Both the position numbers and the translations under genes were made by a program. From contig JAXLUM010000003.1 of assembly GCA_046329515.1 (NCBI GenBank), positions 372,001-436,000 on the forward strand: a stretch of 64,000 nucleotides of DNA. The letters are read 5' to 3'. This DNA is from Bog-950 sp046329515. GTDB taxonomy: Bacteria > Bacteroidota > Bacteroidia > Chitinophagales > LD1. Under the pieces are notes generated by a model. It was not told the DNA's origin, did not search any database, and saw nothing but the letters and a program-made list of their open reading frames with translations. Below, one piece after another: positions 8,885 through 17,371 of the stretch. The first letter of the stretch is position 1. Every line of letters begins with the position of its first letter.

Positions 8885-10348
8885 ATGAGATATAGCAAGG
8901 CTTTCAGCCTGATGCAGGCCTTACAGGAAAAGCAGTTAAACGAGATAGAATTAAGCCTGAAAACCGCCAAAAGACCGGGCTTAAAAAAGCTATTCGGCCT
9001 GTTGCGCGATAAGCTGGAGGGAGAGGAGCCAGATAATGCGGAGGTTTTCAAAAAAGTGCTTGGAAGAAAATACAGTAAGCAAGAAGATTATCTTTTGCGG
9101 AATGAATACCGCCTTTTGTATGAGCGGCTGGTAAGTTTTGTAAGTGTTTCCAATTCTTTAGAAACAGAAAATGAAACGTTTAAGCTGTTACAGTTTTTAT
9201 TAAGCCGGAAGGCGGATGAATTGTTTGAAGAGGAATTTGGCGCTGCGTGGAAGAAAGCGGCGGAGGCCGATGAACTTGATACGTTGTTACACTTAAGCGA
9301 CCTTAATATTGATTTTTACCTTACCACTAAGCCGCAAACCCTGGCTAATGCCGAAAAGGTAGCATGGTTAAGCAAGCAAAGAGTGGAATTGCTGCAACGT
9401 AAACTACTGCGGGATGTACGGAAAGAAGAGGTGAGGCTGAAACTTTCGGAGCGCATTATTTCTGCCTATAAAAATATTGAGGAGCCCTACGAGCCCTTAC
9501 AGGCTGTTAATCTTGATTTATTACAGGAGAATGATTTGTATGCCGGGTATTTAAGCCAAAGGGCCAGAATTAACTTTGCCAGCGGTGCGCAGAAGATAGA
9601 ATTGCTGAAGGAGATACTTGCTGATGAGGATGTGATTCGTAAATACGAAAAGGACCCACTGGATTCGCTGTGCCGGTTTTGGTTGAACATGGCGCAGGAG
9701 TATTATATAACATCTGCCTACAAGGAGGCCATCCCATATTTTGATAAGGTGTATGCTAACTTTAAAGAACTGGCAGAACCCTTAAAGGAAACCTGTGTGT
9801 TGAATTATGTGCTTGCACTTACCCGCAATGGAGATTTGGAAAAGGCAATTGAAATAGGAACCCTGCATGCTGAGGTTTTGCTAAACGGCAAAATACTTTC
9901 CAATCGTGGGCCTTTTTTAGTGGCAGTGCTGCATTTATATGCACGGCAAGCTGATGAGGCTGAACGCTATGTTAGTTTTGAATCGAAAAAAGAAGGCTCG
10001 GAATTTTACTTTTTTATGCGGTTAATATTAAGCGCGGTGTATTATTTGCGCGGCGAAGTGGCCTTAGCTGCCCGTGAATGTATTAATGTGGACCAGGCCA
10101 TTAATTATGAAATGAACCGCGACTTTACCAAGCAAACAGAAATAAGCAAACCAATTGTAGCGGTGTTTAAGCGGTTTTACCATATACTGCAAACAACAAC
10201 ACCTGATAAGCTAAAGGAAGAACTGTTAGCGCTTAATGCACAAATTACGGAAACACTTTCCGGGAAAGGAGATCAATCTCCCAACTCTATTCTTACGGAT
10301 TGGTTAAGGAGAGAAATAGAATACAGAAGCGCCGCTTTGCGCAAGTGA
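8885..10348 (+). CDS. Helical protein of unknown function (paralogue B)
   Basis: A 487-residue paralogue of the protein at 4833-6284, with similar length and helical content and no signal peptide. YLLRNE-x-RLL-x-E is at residues 69-80 and an L-x-TKP-x-T-L-x-N block near 157. The C-terminal half reads as TPR-like helix pairs (for example AYKEAIPYFDKVYANF and GDLEKAIEIG). Overall identity is low but order and spacing are kept, which suggests old duplication. Like paralogue A it is divergent from a surface-protein gene, here the beta-helix lipoprotein. The upstream 11-mer TTTGTGATAAA (8838-8848) also occurs before paralogue A. It converges on nosY, three bases away. Function unknown. Confidence 0.82.
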   Translation: MRYSKAFSLMQALQEKQLNEIELSLKTAKRPGLKKLFGLLRDKLEGEEPDNAEVFKKVLGRKYSKQEDYLLRNEYRLLYERLVSFVSVSNSLETENETFKLLQFLLSRKADELFEEEFGAAWKKAAEADELDTLLHLSDLNIDFYLTTKPQTLANAEKVAWLSKQRVELLQRKLLRDVRKEEVRLKLSERIISAYKNIEEPYEPLQAVNLDLLQENDLYAGYLSQRARINFASGAQKIELLKEILADEDVIRKYEKDPLDSLCRFWLNMAQEYYITSAYKEAIPYFDKVYANFKELAEPLKETCVLNYVLALTRNGDLEKAIEIGTLHAEVLLNGKILSNRGPFLVAVLHLYARQADEAERYVSFESKKEGSEFYFFMRLILSAVYYLRGEVALAARECINVDQAINYEMNRDFTKQTEISKPIVAVFKRFYHILQTTTPDKLKEELLALNAQITETLSGKGDQSPNSILTDWLRREIEYRSAALRK

Positions 10349-10351
10349 AAA

Positions 10352-11119
10352 TTACAGGTCCTTACGCGCGAACATGCGTGCACAAATTATTACCGGCAGT
10401 ACAATCCATAGCAGTAATAAACCACAGGAGTAAAACAGGCCATACATAGTACCAAAAAAATGTTTGTATACGGCACCGGTAAAGCCCATTAGTGCGGCAA
10501 TATCCATTTTCATTAAAAGCAAAATACGGCTAAGATCAATGGGATTTAAGGATGCAAGTGCTATTACGGCCTTATCTAAAGGGTAGTCATTAAACGAAAA
10601 GAGAATGATAAGCACAATGGCATCGTACAAAATGGCGAAATAGAACCATAACAAAAGTGAAAGACCTATGCCGCGTGCTTTATCGCGCGTGGCTACCGAA
10701 GCAAAAAAGGCGAGCGATACAAACGTTAAGGTTAGCGCGGTACCGGAAAGAACCAGCATGGCACCCGTGCTATTAGGGGCATATAAGCAAACCGGGATGC
10801 CAATGCCGACTAAAAAAACCACAACCAATGAAAGCGCTACGCCTGCATACTCGCCTAACAACAGCGAACGACGGCTTATTGGTTGTGCAACCAGCAGTTC
10901 GAGAAATTCATAGGAGTTATAAAAGTAAGTTGTAGAGAAAACGATGCTTATAAGCGGAACAATGATGAGCACAACACTCATAAGGCTTACAATTGTTTTA
11001 GCCGTATCATCGCCAAGGGCAAACAGGCTAAAGGATATAGCCAACAAAAACAGCATGTAGGCAATTAGCACCTTGCTGCGCAGTATATCGTAAATTACAT
11101 ATTTGCAAATTTTGAACAT
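10352..11119 (-). CDS. nosY: NosY, membrane permease of the nitrous oxide reductase maturation ABC transporter
   Basis: A 255-residue ABC-2-type permease with about six hydrophobic segments (for example residues 19-35, 42-66, 95-117, 130-150, 160-185 and 230-250). With the NosF ATPase it forms the inner-membrane ABC complex that works with NosD in assembling the CuZ centre of NosZ. It is the last gene of the nos cluster, 9 bp after nosF. Naming rests on this context, because ABC-2 permeases are weakly conserved. Confidence 0.88.
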   Translation of the reverse strand: MFKICKYVIYDILRSKVLIAYMLFLLAISFSLFALGDDTAKTIVSLMSVVLIIVPLISIVFSTTYFYNSYEFLELLVAQPISRRSLLLGEYAGVALSLVVVFLVGIGIPVCLYAPNSTGAMLVLSGTALTLTFVSLAFFASVATRDKARGIGLSLLLWFYFAILYDAIVLIILFSFNDYPLDKAVIALASLNPIDLSRILLLMKMDIAALMGFTGAVYKHFFGTMYGLFYSCGLLLLWIVLPVIICARMFARKDL

Positions 11120-11128
11120 GCCGTAGGT

Positions 11129-11854
11129 TTAGTTGTGGTTAATTTGGGCTGTGTTGCCTTTCATAATTTTAGCTACCGCTTTGCCAAGTCTCTCTTCGCC
11201 TGTTTCCTGCTTTAATTGTGTAATGGTTTTAAAGAAGTTAATGCGTCCTTCGTATAAATACATCAGGCTATCGGCCAGTTCTTCCACTTCGCTCATTATG
11301 TGAGACGTAATCAGAATTAACTTCCCTTGCGCTTTTGCCTTTAAAATTTTTGCTTTCAGTATTTCAGCTGCCAGGGGGTCGAGCCCGGCGGTGGGTTCAT
11401 CTAATATTAAAACCTGTGGATTAAATAAAAAGGCAAGTGCAGCGCTTACTTTTTGCGTTGTACCGCCGGATAAGATGCGCATAGCCTTACTATACATTCC
11501 TTCCAGCGCAAACTCTTTTATCAGTTCTTCATCGAGGTTAGTTGTTGTTTTGCGCAGATCCTTCATCATAGAAAACAACTGACCCATTTTCATGTTTTCA
11601 GGATAACGGCCAATTTGCGGCATGTAACCCAACATGTTTCTGTAGGCAAAATCATTGTTTATAGGCTGACCGTTAAAGGTGATAGTACCTTTATCGGCCA
11701 CAACCATGCCCAGTATGCTTTTAATAAGCGTGGTTTTACCTGAGCCGTTAGGGCCTATAATGCTTATAACCTGTCCCTTTTCAAAAGAGGCGCTTACCCC
11801 TTTTAAAACGTGCAGTTTACCGAAACTCTTTTCCAGGTTTTCTATCCTGATCAT
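11129..11854 (-). CDS. nosF: NosF, ATPase of the nos ABC transporter
   Basis: A 241-residue ABC ATPase. It has Walker A GPNGSGKTTL (residues 34-43), signature LSGGTTQKVS (about 128-137), Walker B VLILDEPTAGLD (about 148-159) and the switch His in LITSHIMSEVEELAD. It powers NosY during NosZ copper-site maturation. Its ATG overlaps the nosD stop by 4 bp, indicating translational coupling. Confidence 0.93.
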   Translation of the reverse strand: MIRIENLEKSFGKLHVLKGVSASFEKGQVISIIGPNGSGKTTLIKSILGMVVADKGTITFNGQPINNDFAYRNMLGYMPQIGRYPENMKMGQLFSMMKDLRKTTTNLDEELIKEFALEGMYSKAMRILSGGTTQKVSAALAFLFNPQVLILDEPTAGLDPLAAEILKAKILKAKAQGKLILITSHIMSEVEELADSLMYLYEGRINFFKTITQLKQETGEERLGKAVAKIMKGNTAQINHN

Positions 11855-13089
11855 CGCTTAATCATTTTCATTACAGGTAAATTATCTACAAAGGTATCGG
11901 GCACAATGCCCGGCATATTTTTTTCAGCGCGGTTCAGCAAATCTACCGTAAAGCTGTGCATAAGCATTACTGCATACGGCATTTGCTCCACCATTACTGA
12001 GTATAGACTTACAGGATTAAATGGTATGTCGCCTACGCCATCGCGGTTAAGGTCGTAGCCTTCGTACTTATCCCAATAGTTATAGCTAAAGATGTTTTCT
12101 TGCAGCTGGCCATTAGTGGCAGCATCAAAAGTATTGCCCGAAAAGTTGTTATGCTGAAAAGTATCTTCAATACAATTAGCCATTACTTTAAGGCCGTAGC
12201 CATTATTTAAAAAATCATTATTCAGTAAGCGCATGTGGTTACTACCTTCCATGGTTATACCAATAGTATTGTTTTGAAATATATTCCCTGCTATTGTTCC
12301 GCCACTCATGTCTTTAAGCAAAAGCCCATAGCTGGCATCGCCCCAGTTATTTTGAAAACGGTTGTTATACATATGCATGCCCTTGCTATACATTACGGCT
12401 ACGCCTGTGCCATTGTCTGTAAACAGGTTGTTTTCGTAGGTGTCGTTATCAGAGAACATAAAATGCAGTCCGTACCTGAAATTGTTTTGCGCTTTGTTGT
12501 TTCTTATAAAGCTGTTTTTGGCAAACTCCAGGTAAATGCCATCGCGGTGGCCTTCCATAAAGTTTTGTTCTATTAATGCGCTGTCGCATTTCCAAAGGTG
12601 TATGCCATTGCCGGTATCGCTTTTGCCGTAGTTGGCTCCTTTGCTGTGTACATCGCGCACCGTAATATGCTTGCTATCGCTAAGGTAAATGCCAAAAAAA
12701 GTATTGGTTAGTTTGCAATCTTCAATAGTTACATCGGTACATTTAAACACACGAATGCCGGCATAATCTTTCATACTGCCTCTTTTGCTGTTTCGTACAT
12801 CCAACCCTTTAATGGTAACATGGCCGGCAGTAATAACCATTACTTCGTCTTTTTCCTGCCCATCTAGTACCGGATAATTGAGGCCGATAATGGTTAGCGA
12901 TTTATTTACCTGTGTATTGATACTGGAGTAAGTTCCGGGCTTAACTAAGATAGTGTCCCCGTTTTGGGCTACTTCAATTGCTTTAGCAAGCGAGGAGACA
13001 GGACATTGCGGACATACTTCAACTGTACGGCAGAATGTTGCTGCCGGCAAAAAATGCCATAGTAAAAGAAATAATATGTATTTCCGCAT
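11851..13089 (-). CDS. nosD: NosD, periplasmic copper-site maturation protein
   Basis: A 412-residue periplasmic protein with a signal peptide (about 1-20) and successive beta-helix (NosD/CASH) repeats, such as NGIHLWKCDSALIEQNF and YGLHFMFSDNDTYENNLF. NosD works with the NosFY transporter to deliver material for the CuZ cluster of NosZ. It starts one base after the nosL stop, overlaps nosF by 4 bp, and has typical family length. Confidence 0.93.
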   Translation of the reverse strand: MRKYILFLLLWHFLPAATFCRTVEVCPQCPVSSLAKAIEVAQNGDTILVKPGTYSSINTQVNKSLTIIGLNYPVLDGQEKDEVMVITAGHVTIKGLDVRNSKRGSMKDYAGIRVFKCTDVTIEDCKLTNTFFGIYLSDSKHITVRDVHSKGANYGKSDTGNGIHLWKCDSALIEQNFMEGHRDGIYLEFAKNSFIRNNKAQNNFRYGLHFMFSDNDTYENNLFTDNGTGVAVMYSKGMHMYNNRFQNNWGDASYGLLLKDMSGGTIAGNIFQNNTIGITMEGSNHMRLLNNDFLNNGYGLKVMANCIEDTFQHNNFSGNTFDAATNGQLQENIFSYNYWDKYEGYDLNRDGVGDIPFNPVSLYSVMVEQMPYAVMLMHSFTVDLLNRAEKNMPGIVPDTFVDNLPVMKMIKR

Positions 13090-13518
13090 TTAGAAGTGGA
13101 TTTCCGTTACGTTGTTCCACAGGATTAAATCGCCGCTGAGATCCTTTTGAAATTTTTCTGCTTCTTCTCTGGTTTTAAAAGCCGCTAAATTGCCACCCAT
13201 GGGGCTGTTTACTTCCCCACCATGCAGATAGAAGGCTTTATCCGCCTCAATTAATTCGCCGGGGTTGGCATAGTTTGCTACAAGTTGTTTTGCAACTTTA
13301 AAATCATTATCAGCCTGCCTGTAAGCAATCATACATTCCCCTGAATCGAATTTTATGATTTTGCCTTTGTCATTAATCAGTTCCCCACCAAATTTTTGAT
13401 CCATAATGGTCATCTTACAACTTGTGCATAAATCCTTACCGTAATTAATGGGTTCGGGATTGCTGTTGCAGGAGGTAAGCAGAAGGGTAATAAGTATTGC
13501 TGAAATTCCTTTTCTCAT
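13090..13518 (-). CDS. nosL: NosL, copper-chaperone lipoprotein
   Basis: A 142-residue lipoprotein that binds Cu(I) for NosZ maturation. I place the start at 13518 rather than the upstream in-frame ATG at 13584. From 13518 it has a proper lipoprotein signal (LLLTSC, Cys17), and its ATG overlaps the stop of the preceding gene as ATGA. The copper site is visible as C31-x-x-C34-K-M36. Downstream GGEVNSPMGGNLAAF is typical of the family. The stop abuts nosD. Confidence 0.92.
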   Translation of the reverse strand: MRKGISAILITLLLTSCNSNPEPINYGKDLCTSCKMTIMDQKFGGELINDKGKIIKFDSGECMIAYRQADNDFKVAKQLVANYANPGELIEADKAFYLHGGEVNSPMGGNLAAFKTREEAEKFQKDLSGDLILWNNVTEIHF

Positions 13519-14090
13519 TTTTTTCTGAATTGTTCGTATAAAGTGAAGGCAACAATTATAAAGGCAGGTGCAATAATTAACCATCCGCCTACATCAGGAA
13601 ATGAACCTGCCAAAAAGTTTAGCAGTTGTTTCCAGCCGAAAAGCGGGGGCTGATAAGCCATGCCCGGTATTTTTATAGCCGCGTGGGGGTCAAGATTATG
13701 GCCGTATTCGTATTCCCATTTCCAGAAATCGTAAATACCCCAGGCACCGCACATTACAAGATATCCGCTTAACAACCAAAGCACAAAGCGCTTGCCTGTT
13801 ACGGCTGCGGCAATTCCTAAAATAGCCATTGCCCATATAAGGTACTTCATCACTTTAAATTCGGGGAAGTTGGCTTCTTTAATCTGGGCCATACCTATGT
13901 AGTGGTTAAGGCCGTTAATTTTATCAATATCGCCGCCTATATGGTCACACCAAATCTCCATTTTCAATCCTTCGGGGTATTGGGGCGCTTCCAATTGAAT
14001 TTGCCATACTGAAACATAAAGTGATGGTATAATGGCCAGGGCGCAGATGAATACTACTATCCTGGTTATAAGTTTAAGTTGGGAGTTCAT
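13515..14090 (-). CDS. Conserved membrane protein of the nos cluster, unnamed
   Basis: A 191-residue protein with about four hydrophobic segments (residues 9-29, 82-101, 103-120 and 165-185). A His-rich loop (WCDHIGGDIDKINGLNHYIGM) lies between the first two, on the likely periplasmic side, and an aromatic/charged stretch (YDFWKWEYEYGHNLDPHAAI) follows. It sits between nosZ and nosL and overlaps nosL by 4 bp, so it is clearly part of the operon. Clade II nos clusters often carry an extra membrane protein next to nosZ (called nosB in epsilonproteobacteria). I cannot show homology, so I give no symbol. A role in copper handling or electron transfer is inference from position and conserved His/Trp residues. 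Confidence 0.82.
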   Translation of the reverse strand: MNSQLKLITRIVVFICALAIIPSLYVSVWQIQLEAPQYPEGLKMEIWCDHIGGDIDKINGLNHYIGMAQIKEANFPEFKVMKYLIWAMAILGIAAAVTGKRFVLWLLSGYLVMCGAWGIYDFWKWEYEYGHNLDPHAAIKIPGMAYQPPLFGWKQLLNFLAGSFPDVGGWLIIAPAFIIVAFTLYEQFRKK

Positions 14091-14147
14091 TGCTTAAAAT
14101 TTGAACATTGATGCACACTGTGTAAATCGGTTCCTTCGGCACTTTCT

Positions 14148-14181
14148 TAAAAAATTTGGGGGAGGCTACCCCACCTCCCCC
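14148..14181 (-). terminator. Hairpin with U-tract just after nosZ
   Basis: A perfect 8-bp GC-rich stem (GGGGGAGG 14158-14165 with CCTCCCCC 14174-14181), followed on the minus strand by AAATTTTTT. It lies 23 bp past the nosZ stop but before the next operon gene, so it may be a partial terminator that keeps nosZ transcript above the maturation genes. Confidence 0.75.
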
Positions 14182-14203
14182 GTCAACTTAATCAACCATA
14201 TTA

Positions 14204-16162
14204 CTATTCACCCGTACTATACTTTATTGGGGAGGCTGTAGCGCCTACGCGCACATATCCTTGCATTTCCTGGTGTAGCGCTGAACAGAAGTCAGTGCAA
14301 TACATTGGGAACACGCCGGTTCTGTCCGGTGTCCATTTCAATGTTTGTGTTTCACCCGGCATAATCAACAGCTCGGCATTGTTGGCACCTTTAACCGCAA
14401 ATCCGTGAGGAACGTCCCAGTCCTGTTCTAAATTGGTAATGTGGAAGTAAACATTATCGCCAACTTTTACGCCTTCTATATTATCGGGTGTAAAGTGTGA
14501 ACGTATCGCTGTGGCATATACATGCACATCGTTACCTTCGCGCACTACCTTAGCTTCCTTCTCTGTTTTGGTTACGTATTTGTTTTGGTTCTCATCAAGC
14601 TTGTAGAATTTAACTTCGTGCTTGGTAATTATTTCAGCAGGGCAAGCCTGTGCGTAGTGCGGTTCACCAATGGTAGGGAAATCAAGCAGTAGTTGCATCT
14701 TGTCTCCGCTTATATCATACACCTGGCAGCTTTGAGCTAATTCAGGGCCTGTTTCAAGGTAGCGGTCTTTGGTAATTTTGTTAAGCGCAATAACGTATTT
14801 GCCATAAGGCTTAATACAATCGCCCATTGGCACACATAAGTGGCCTATTGAGTAGTAGGTAGGAACGCGGTCAAGAATCTTTTTGGTTTTAACTTCCCAC
14901 TTTACTATTTCGCTTGATACGAAGAAAGAAGTGTAAGCATTTCCTTTGTCGTCAAATTCAGTATGTAAAGGTCCTAAGCCCGGTTTTTCAACTTCACCAT
15001 CAAGTGCGGCTTCGTATTTAATTACAGGTACACCATCAAAATCGCCTTCAAAATCTTTTGCCTCAATGGCTTTTTGAATTTTGCTGAAAGAATAAACCGG
15101 AATTACAGCAGCCAGTTTACCTGAAGCGCAGATGTATTCGCCTGTAGGGTCAACATCGCATCCGTGCGGGCTCTTAGGGCAAGGGATATAGTAACAAACG
15201 CCGGGCAGGTCTTTTACATCAAGCACAGTAACTTCTTTTTCCATAGTAGAAGTAGCAGTGTGGGTTTTATCGTCGAACACGTTGTGCGCATAGTTAGCAG
15301 GCCATTTTTGACCTTTACCTTGTGATAAATATTCTTCAGCTTTTTTCCAGTTTACAGCCATAATAAAATCCTTATCGCGCTGGCTGGCGTTAACTTCTAA
15401 TAAGGTGTGGGCTTTTTCAGTATTGTAACAGCTAAAGAAGCACCAGCCGTGTGATATTGCTTTACCGGCACGTGAAAGGTCATAGTCAACACCGGGAACC
15501 AATAGCTGGAAGTTAATGTTCATATGACCGGTTTGCGGGTCTACCTTTATAAAGGAGATGGTACCTTTGAATTTATCCTTGTATTCGGCAATTGAAACAT
15601 CGCCGTCCTTATCGTAAGGAACAGAGAAGCGCGAAGCGCCTACCAGGTATTCGGTATTTTGTGTAAGGAAAGGAGAAGCGTGGTTACCACCGCAGTTTGG
15701 TAATTCAATAATTTCCTCAGTGCGGAAGGTAGATAAACTGGTGCGCGCTATACGCGGAGTGTTGTTGGCATTAATAAATATCCAGCGGCCATCGGCATTA
15801 CCATCTGTTTTAGATAGTTGCGGGTGGTGGCTGTCGTCCCAAGGCACGTAACCGTGCGAGGTGTTAAGCATTGGTTTGGTTTCTTCACTGTAGCCATAAC
15901 CGTTTTCAGCTTTTTGCGCAAACACCGGAATTTCGCGCAGCAAACGGCCTGATGGTAAACCGTAAACGCCAATTTGCCCGCTGAAACCGCCTGACGTAAA
16001 CAGGTAGATTTCATCTTTTTTACCGGGTGCTACGTAAACTTTTTCAGCTGCGTTGCCTGCTACGGCGCTATCCACTTTTTTAGGTTTGCAGCTGCTGAAA
16101 CCAAAGGCAAGGGCTATACCGCCTGCCAATAAAAGTGCTGTTTTTAAGGATGAAGTTTTCAT
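14204..16162 (-). CDS. nosZ: NosZ, nitrous oxide reductase (clade II, Sec-type)
   Basis: Reduces N2O to N2 in the periplasm with the CuZ and CuA copper centres. The 652-residue protein starts with a Sec lipoprotein-type signal (FSSC, Cys25) and no twin-arginine motif, which marks clade II. SHHPQ (H112, H113) is the first CuZ histidine cluster of the seven-bladed propeller. Further CuZ histidines are visible (GGNHASPF, SHGW, SPHGCDVDPTGEY). The C-terminal cupredoxin domain has the CuA ligands C622, C626, H630 and M633 (CTDFCSALHQEM) plus the His in VPHGFAV. It lies 36 bp after the cytochrome c gene and is followed by maturation genes. No nosR is in the window, as usual for clade II. A lipid anchor would tether the enzyme to the membrane. 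Confidence 0.97.
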   Translation of the reverse strand: MKTSSLKTALLLAGGIALAFGFSSCKPKKVDSAVAGNAAEKVYVAPGKKDEIYLFTSGGFSGQIGVYGLPSGRLLREIPVFAQKAENGYGYSEETKPMLNTSHGYVPWDDSHHPQLSKTDGNADGRWIFINANNTPRIARTSLSTFRTEEIIELPNCGGNHASPFLTQNTEYLVGASRFSVPYDKDGDVSIAEYKDKFKGTISFIKVDPQTGHMNINFQLLVPGVDYDLSRAGKAISHGWCFFSCYNTEKAHTLLEVNASQRDKDFIMAVNWKKAEEYLSQGKGQKWPANYAHNVFDDKTHTATSTMEKEVTVLDVKDLPGVCYYIPCPKSPHGCDVDPTGEYICASGKLAAVIPVYSFSKIQKAIEAKDFEGDFDGVPVIKYEAALDGEVEKPGLGPLHTEFDDKGNAYTSFFVSSEIVKWEVKTKKILDRVPTYYSIGHLCVPMGDCIKPYGKYVIALNKITKDRYLETGPELAQSCQVYDISGDKMQLLLDFPTIGEPHYAQACPAEIITKHEVKFYKLDENQNKYVTKTEKEAKVVREGNDVHVYATAIRSHFTPDNIEGVKVGDNVYFHITNLEQDWDVPHGFAVKGANNAELLIMPGETQTLKWTPDRTGVFPMYCTDFCSALHQEMQGYVRVGATASPIKYSTGE

Positions 16163-16198
16163 GATATAAGTGTTGTGATTTAGTTGAATGGTTTTCTA

Positions 16199-16711
16199 TT
16201 ATTTTTTTGCCTGGGCTCCTGCCTCATCGTTTTGGCGGAAGTATTCCAGTATCTGCTTGGCCTGTTCATCGCTTACATCCTGAAAGGTCATTTGTGTAAG
16301 GTGCTCTTCCAGCAGCTTTTTAGCAGTAGGGTCTTTTTGGGTCATTTCCTGCGGGTTGGTAATCATGTTCAGTATCCAAGCGGGTTGACGGCGTTGTGTA
16401 ACACCAAAAAGACCGGGGCCTACTTTTTTTACATCGGTAGAATTGTGGCAGGCAGAGCATTTGGCTTCAAATACACTTTTACCGGATTCAGCTACTTTGG
16501 CATCAATAGCCGCAAGCGTAATGTTTTTGAATTTGCCTATGCCCTGGCCATCGTCGGCTTTGGGTTCTTCTACCATACTTTGAGGGGCATCGCCTGTTTG
16601 GGCTGTTTGCTCTTTCGATTCTCCGCCGCAACTGCTAAGAGAGAATACAAGTATGCCGGCAGCGGCTGCAACAAACAGGGCGAACAAGGTGCGGTTTAAT
16701 AATTTTTCCAT
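16199..16711 (-). CDS. Cytochrome c lipoprotein, probable electron donor to NosZ
   Basis: A 170-residue mono-haem cytochrome c. The lipoprotein signal ends in LSSC (Cys28). An acidic linker runs from about 29 to 58, and the haem motif CSACH is at 85-89. KVGPGLFGV follows, and candidate Met ligands lie near NPQEMTQ and HLTQMTF. It is the first gene of the nos operon, directly before nosZ. Clade II organisms commonly use such a cytochrome to pass electrons from the bc1/ACIII complex to NosZ; here that is inferred from position. Both it and NosZ carry lipobox-type signals, so they may be co-anchored. Confidence 0.92.
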   Translation of the reverse strand: MEKLLNRTLFALFVAAAAGILVFSLSSCGGESKEQTAQTGDAPQSMVEEPKADDGQGIGKFKNITLAAIDAKVAESGKSVFEAKCSACHNSTDVKKVGPGLFGVTQRRQPAWILNMITNPQEMTQKDPTAKKLLEEHLTQMTFQDVSDEQAKQILEYFRQNDEAGAQAKK

Positions 16712-16820
16712 TTCTACTTTTTTATTGGTGATTGATTAGTTGTGTTCTATATCGTTCCTAATACGAGGCAAATGTAGAGGGCGGCTATGCCCGGCTTTAT
16801 GAGGCTGGTCAAACGCGGGC

Positions 16821-16834
16821 ATGATTAAAATCAA
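16821..16834 (-). promoter_or_regulatory. Candidate FNR/CRP-type box upstream of the nos operon
   Basis: On the minus strand TTGAT-TTTA-ATCAT matches the FNR consensus TTGAT-N4-ATCAA at nine of ten positions. It lies about 110 bp before the cytochrome c start. Low-oxygen control of a nos operon by an FNR-like regulator would be expected, but no such regulator gene is in the window. Confidence 0.5.
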
Positions 16835-16862
16835 TAAAAAGACCTTTTACTCTTTTATTACC

Positions 16863-16914
16863 CTAAAACGAAAAAAAGCTCCATGTTTTCGACATGAAGC
16901 TCATTTCGTTTTAG
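16863..16914 (-). terminator. Long hairpin terminator of the RIC/Rrf2 operon
   Basis: The inner stem (16877-16886 with 16892-16901) is followed on the minus strand by seven T. A perfect 11-bp outer stem (16863-16873 with 16904-16914) extends it. It lies directly after the Rrf2 stop at 16923 and separates that operon from the nos operon. Confidence 0.85.
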
Positions 16915-16922
16915 TTAAAATA

Positions 16923-17360
16923 TTATACGTTGCTGATATAGGTGCGGCCTTCTGCTAACGACTTAGCCATTTCCTGCACTGTTTTATAAGTAAGCAGGTT
17001 CTTTAAGCGGGCTGAATAGCTTTTAAATTCCTTGTGAATAGGGCAGGGGTGGTCCTCAGAACATTCTTTTAAACCAAGGCCGCATTTTTCAAAAGCGCCC
17101 ATACCGTCTATAGCTTCTACCACTTTCATCATTGGTATGGGTTTGGCCTTGGGGTCAATATAAAAACCGCCTCCGGGGCCTTTTGCTGAACTGATAATGC
17201 CTTTGCGGGCCAATTCCTGCAATACCTTAGCTGTGAATGGCTCCGGCGACTCAATCTCCTCTGCAATTTCCTTTATACCCAGGCGGCCGCCATTGCGGGT
17301 ATATTGGCATATATGCAATACGGCCTTTATAGCGTATTCACAACTCTTTGAAAACATCAT
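16923..17360 (-). CDS. Rrf2-family regulator, NsrR-like
   Basis: A 145-residue winged-helix regulator. An N-terminal HTH (SCEYAIKAVLHICQY to GPGGGFYIDP) is followed by three Fe-S ligand cysteines C93, C100 and C106 (CGLGLKECSEDHPC), spaced much as in NsrR. NsrR proteins carry an Fe-S cluster that reacts with nitric oxide and derepresses NO-detoxifying genes. Adjacency to the RIC gene 11 bp upstream supports NO sensing. IscR-like or RsrR-like function is possible but less likely in this context. Confidence 0.88.
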   Translation of the reverse strand: MMFSKSCEYAIKAVLHICQYTRNGGRLGIKEIAEEIESPEPFTAKVLQELARKGIISSAKGPGGGFYIDPKAKPIPMMKVVEAIDGMGAFEKCGLGLKECSEDHPCPIHKEFKSYSARLKNLLTYKTVQEMAKSLAEGRTYISNV

Positions 17361-17371
17361 AGCACGCGCAT

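Noticed and set aside
13519..13584. Longer NosL starting at 13584
   Set aside because: It would bury the lipoprotein signal and overlap the upstream gene by about 70 bp. The 13518 start gives ATGA coupling and a proper lipobox.
16184..16699. 171-codon plus-strand frame opposite the cytochrome c gene
   Set aside because: Antisense to a gene with a clear CSACH haem motif. Its hydrophobic, Phe-rich product has no recognisable features.
10352..16711. Looked for nosR/nosX and other denitrification genes (nirS, nirK, norB)
   Set aside because: None is present in the window. The cluster fits a clade II N2O reducer, but whether the organism is a full denitrifier cannot be judged here.
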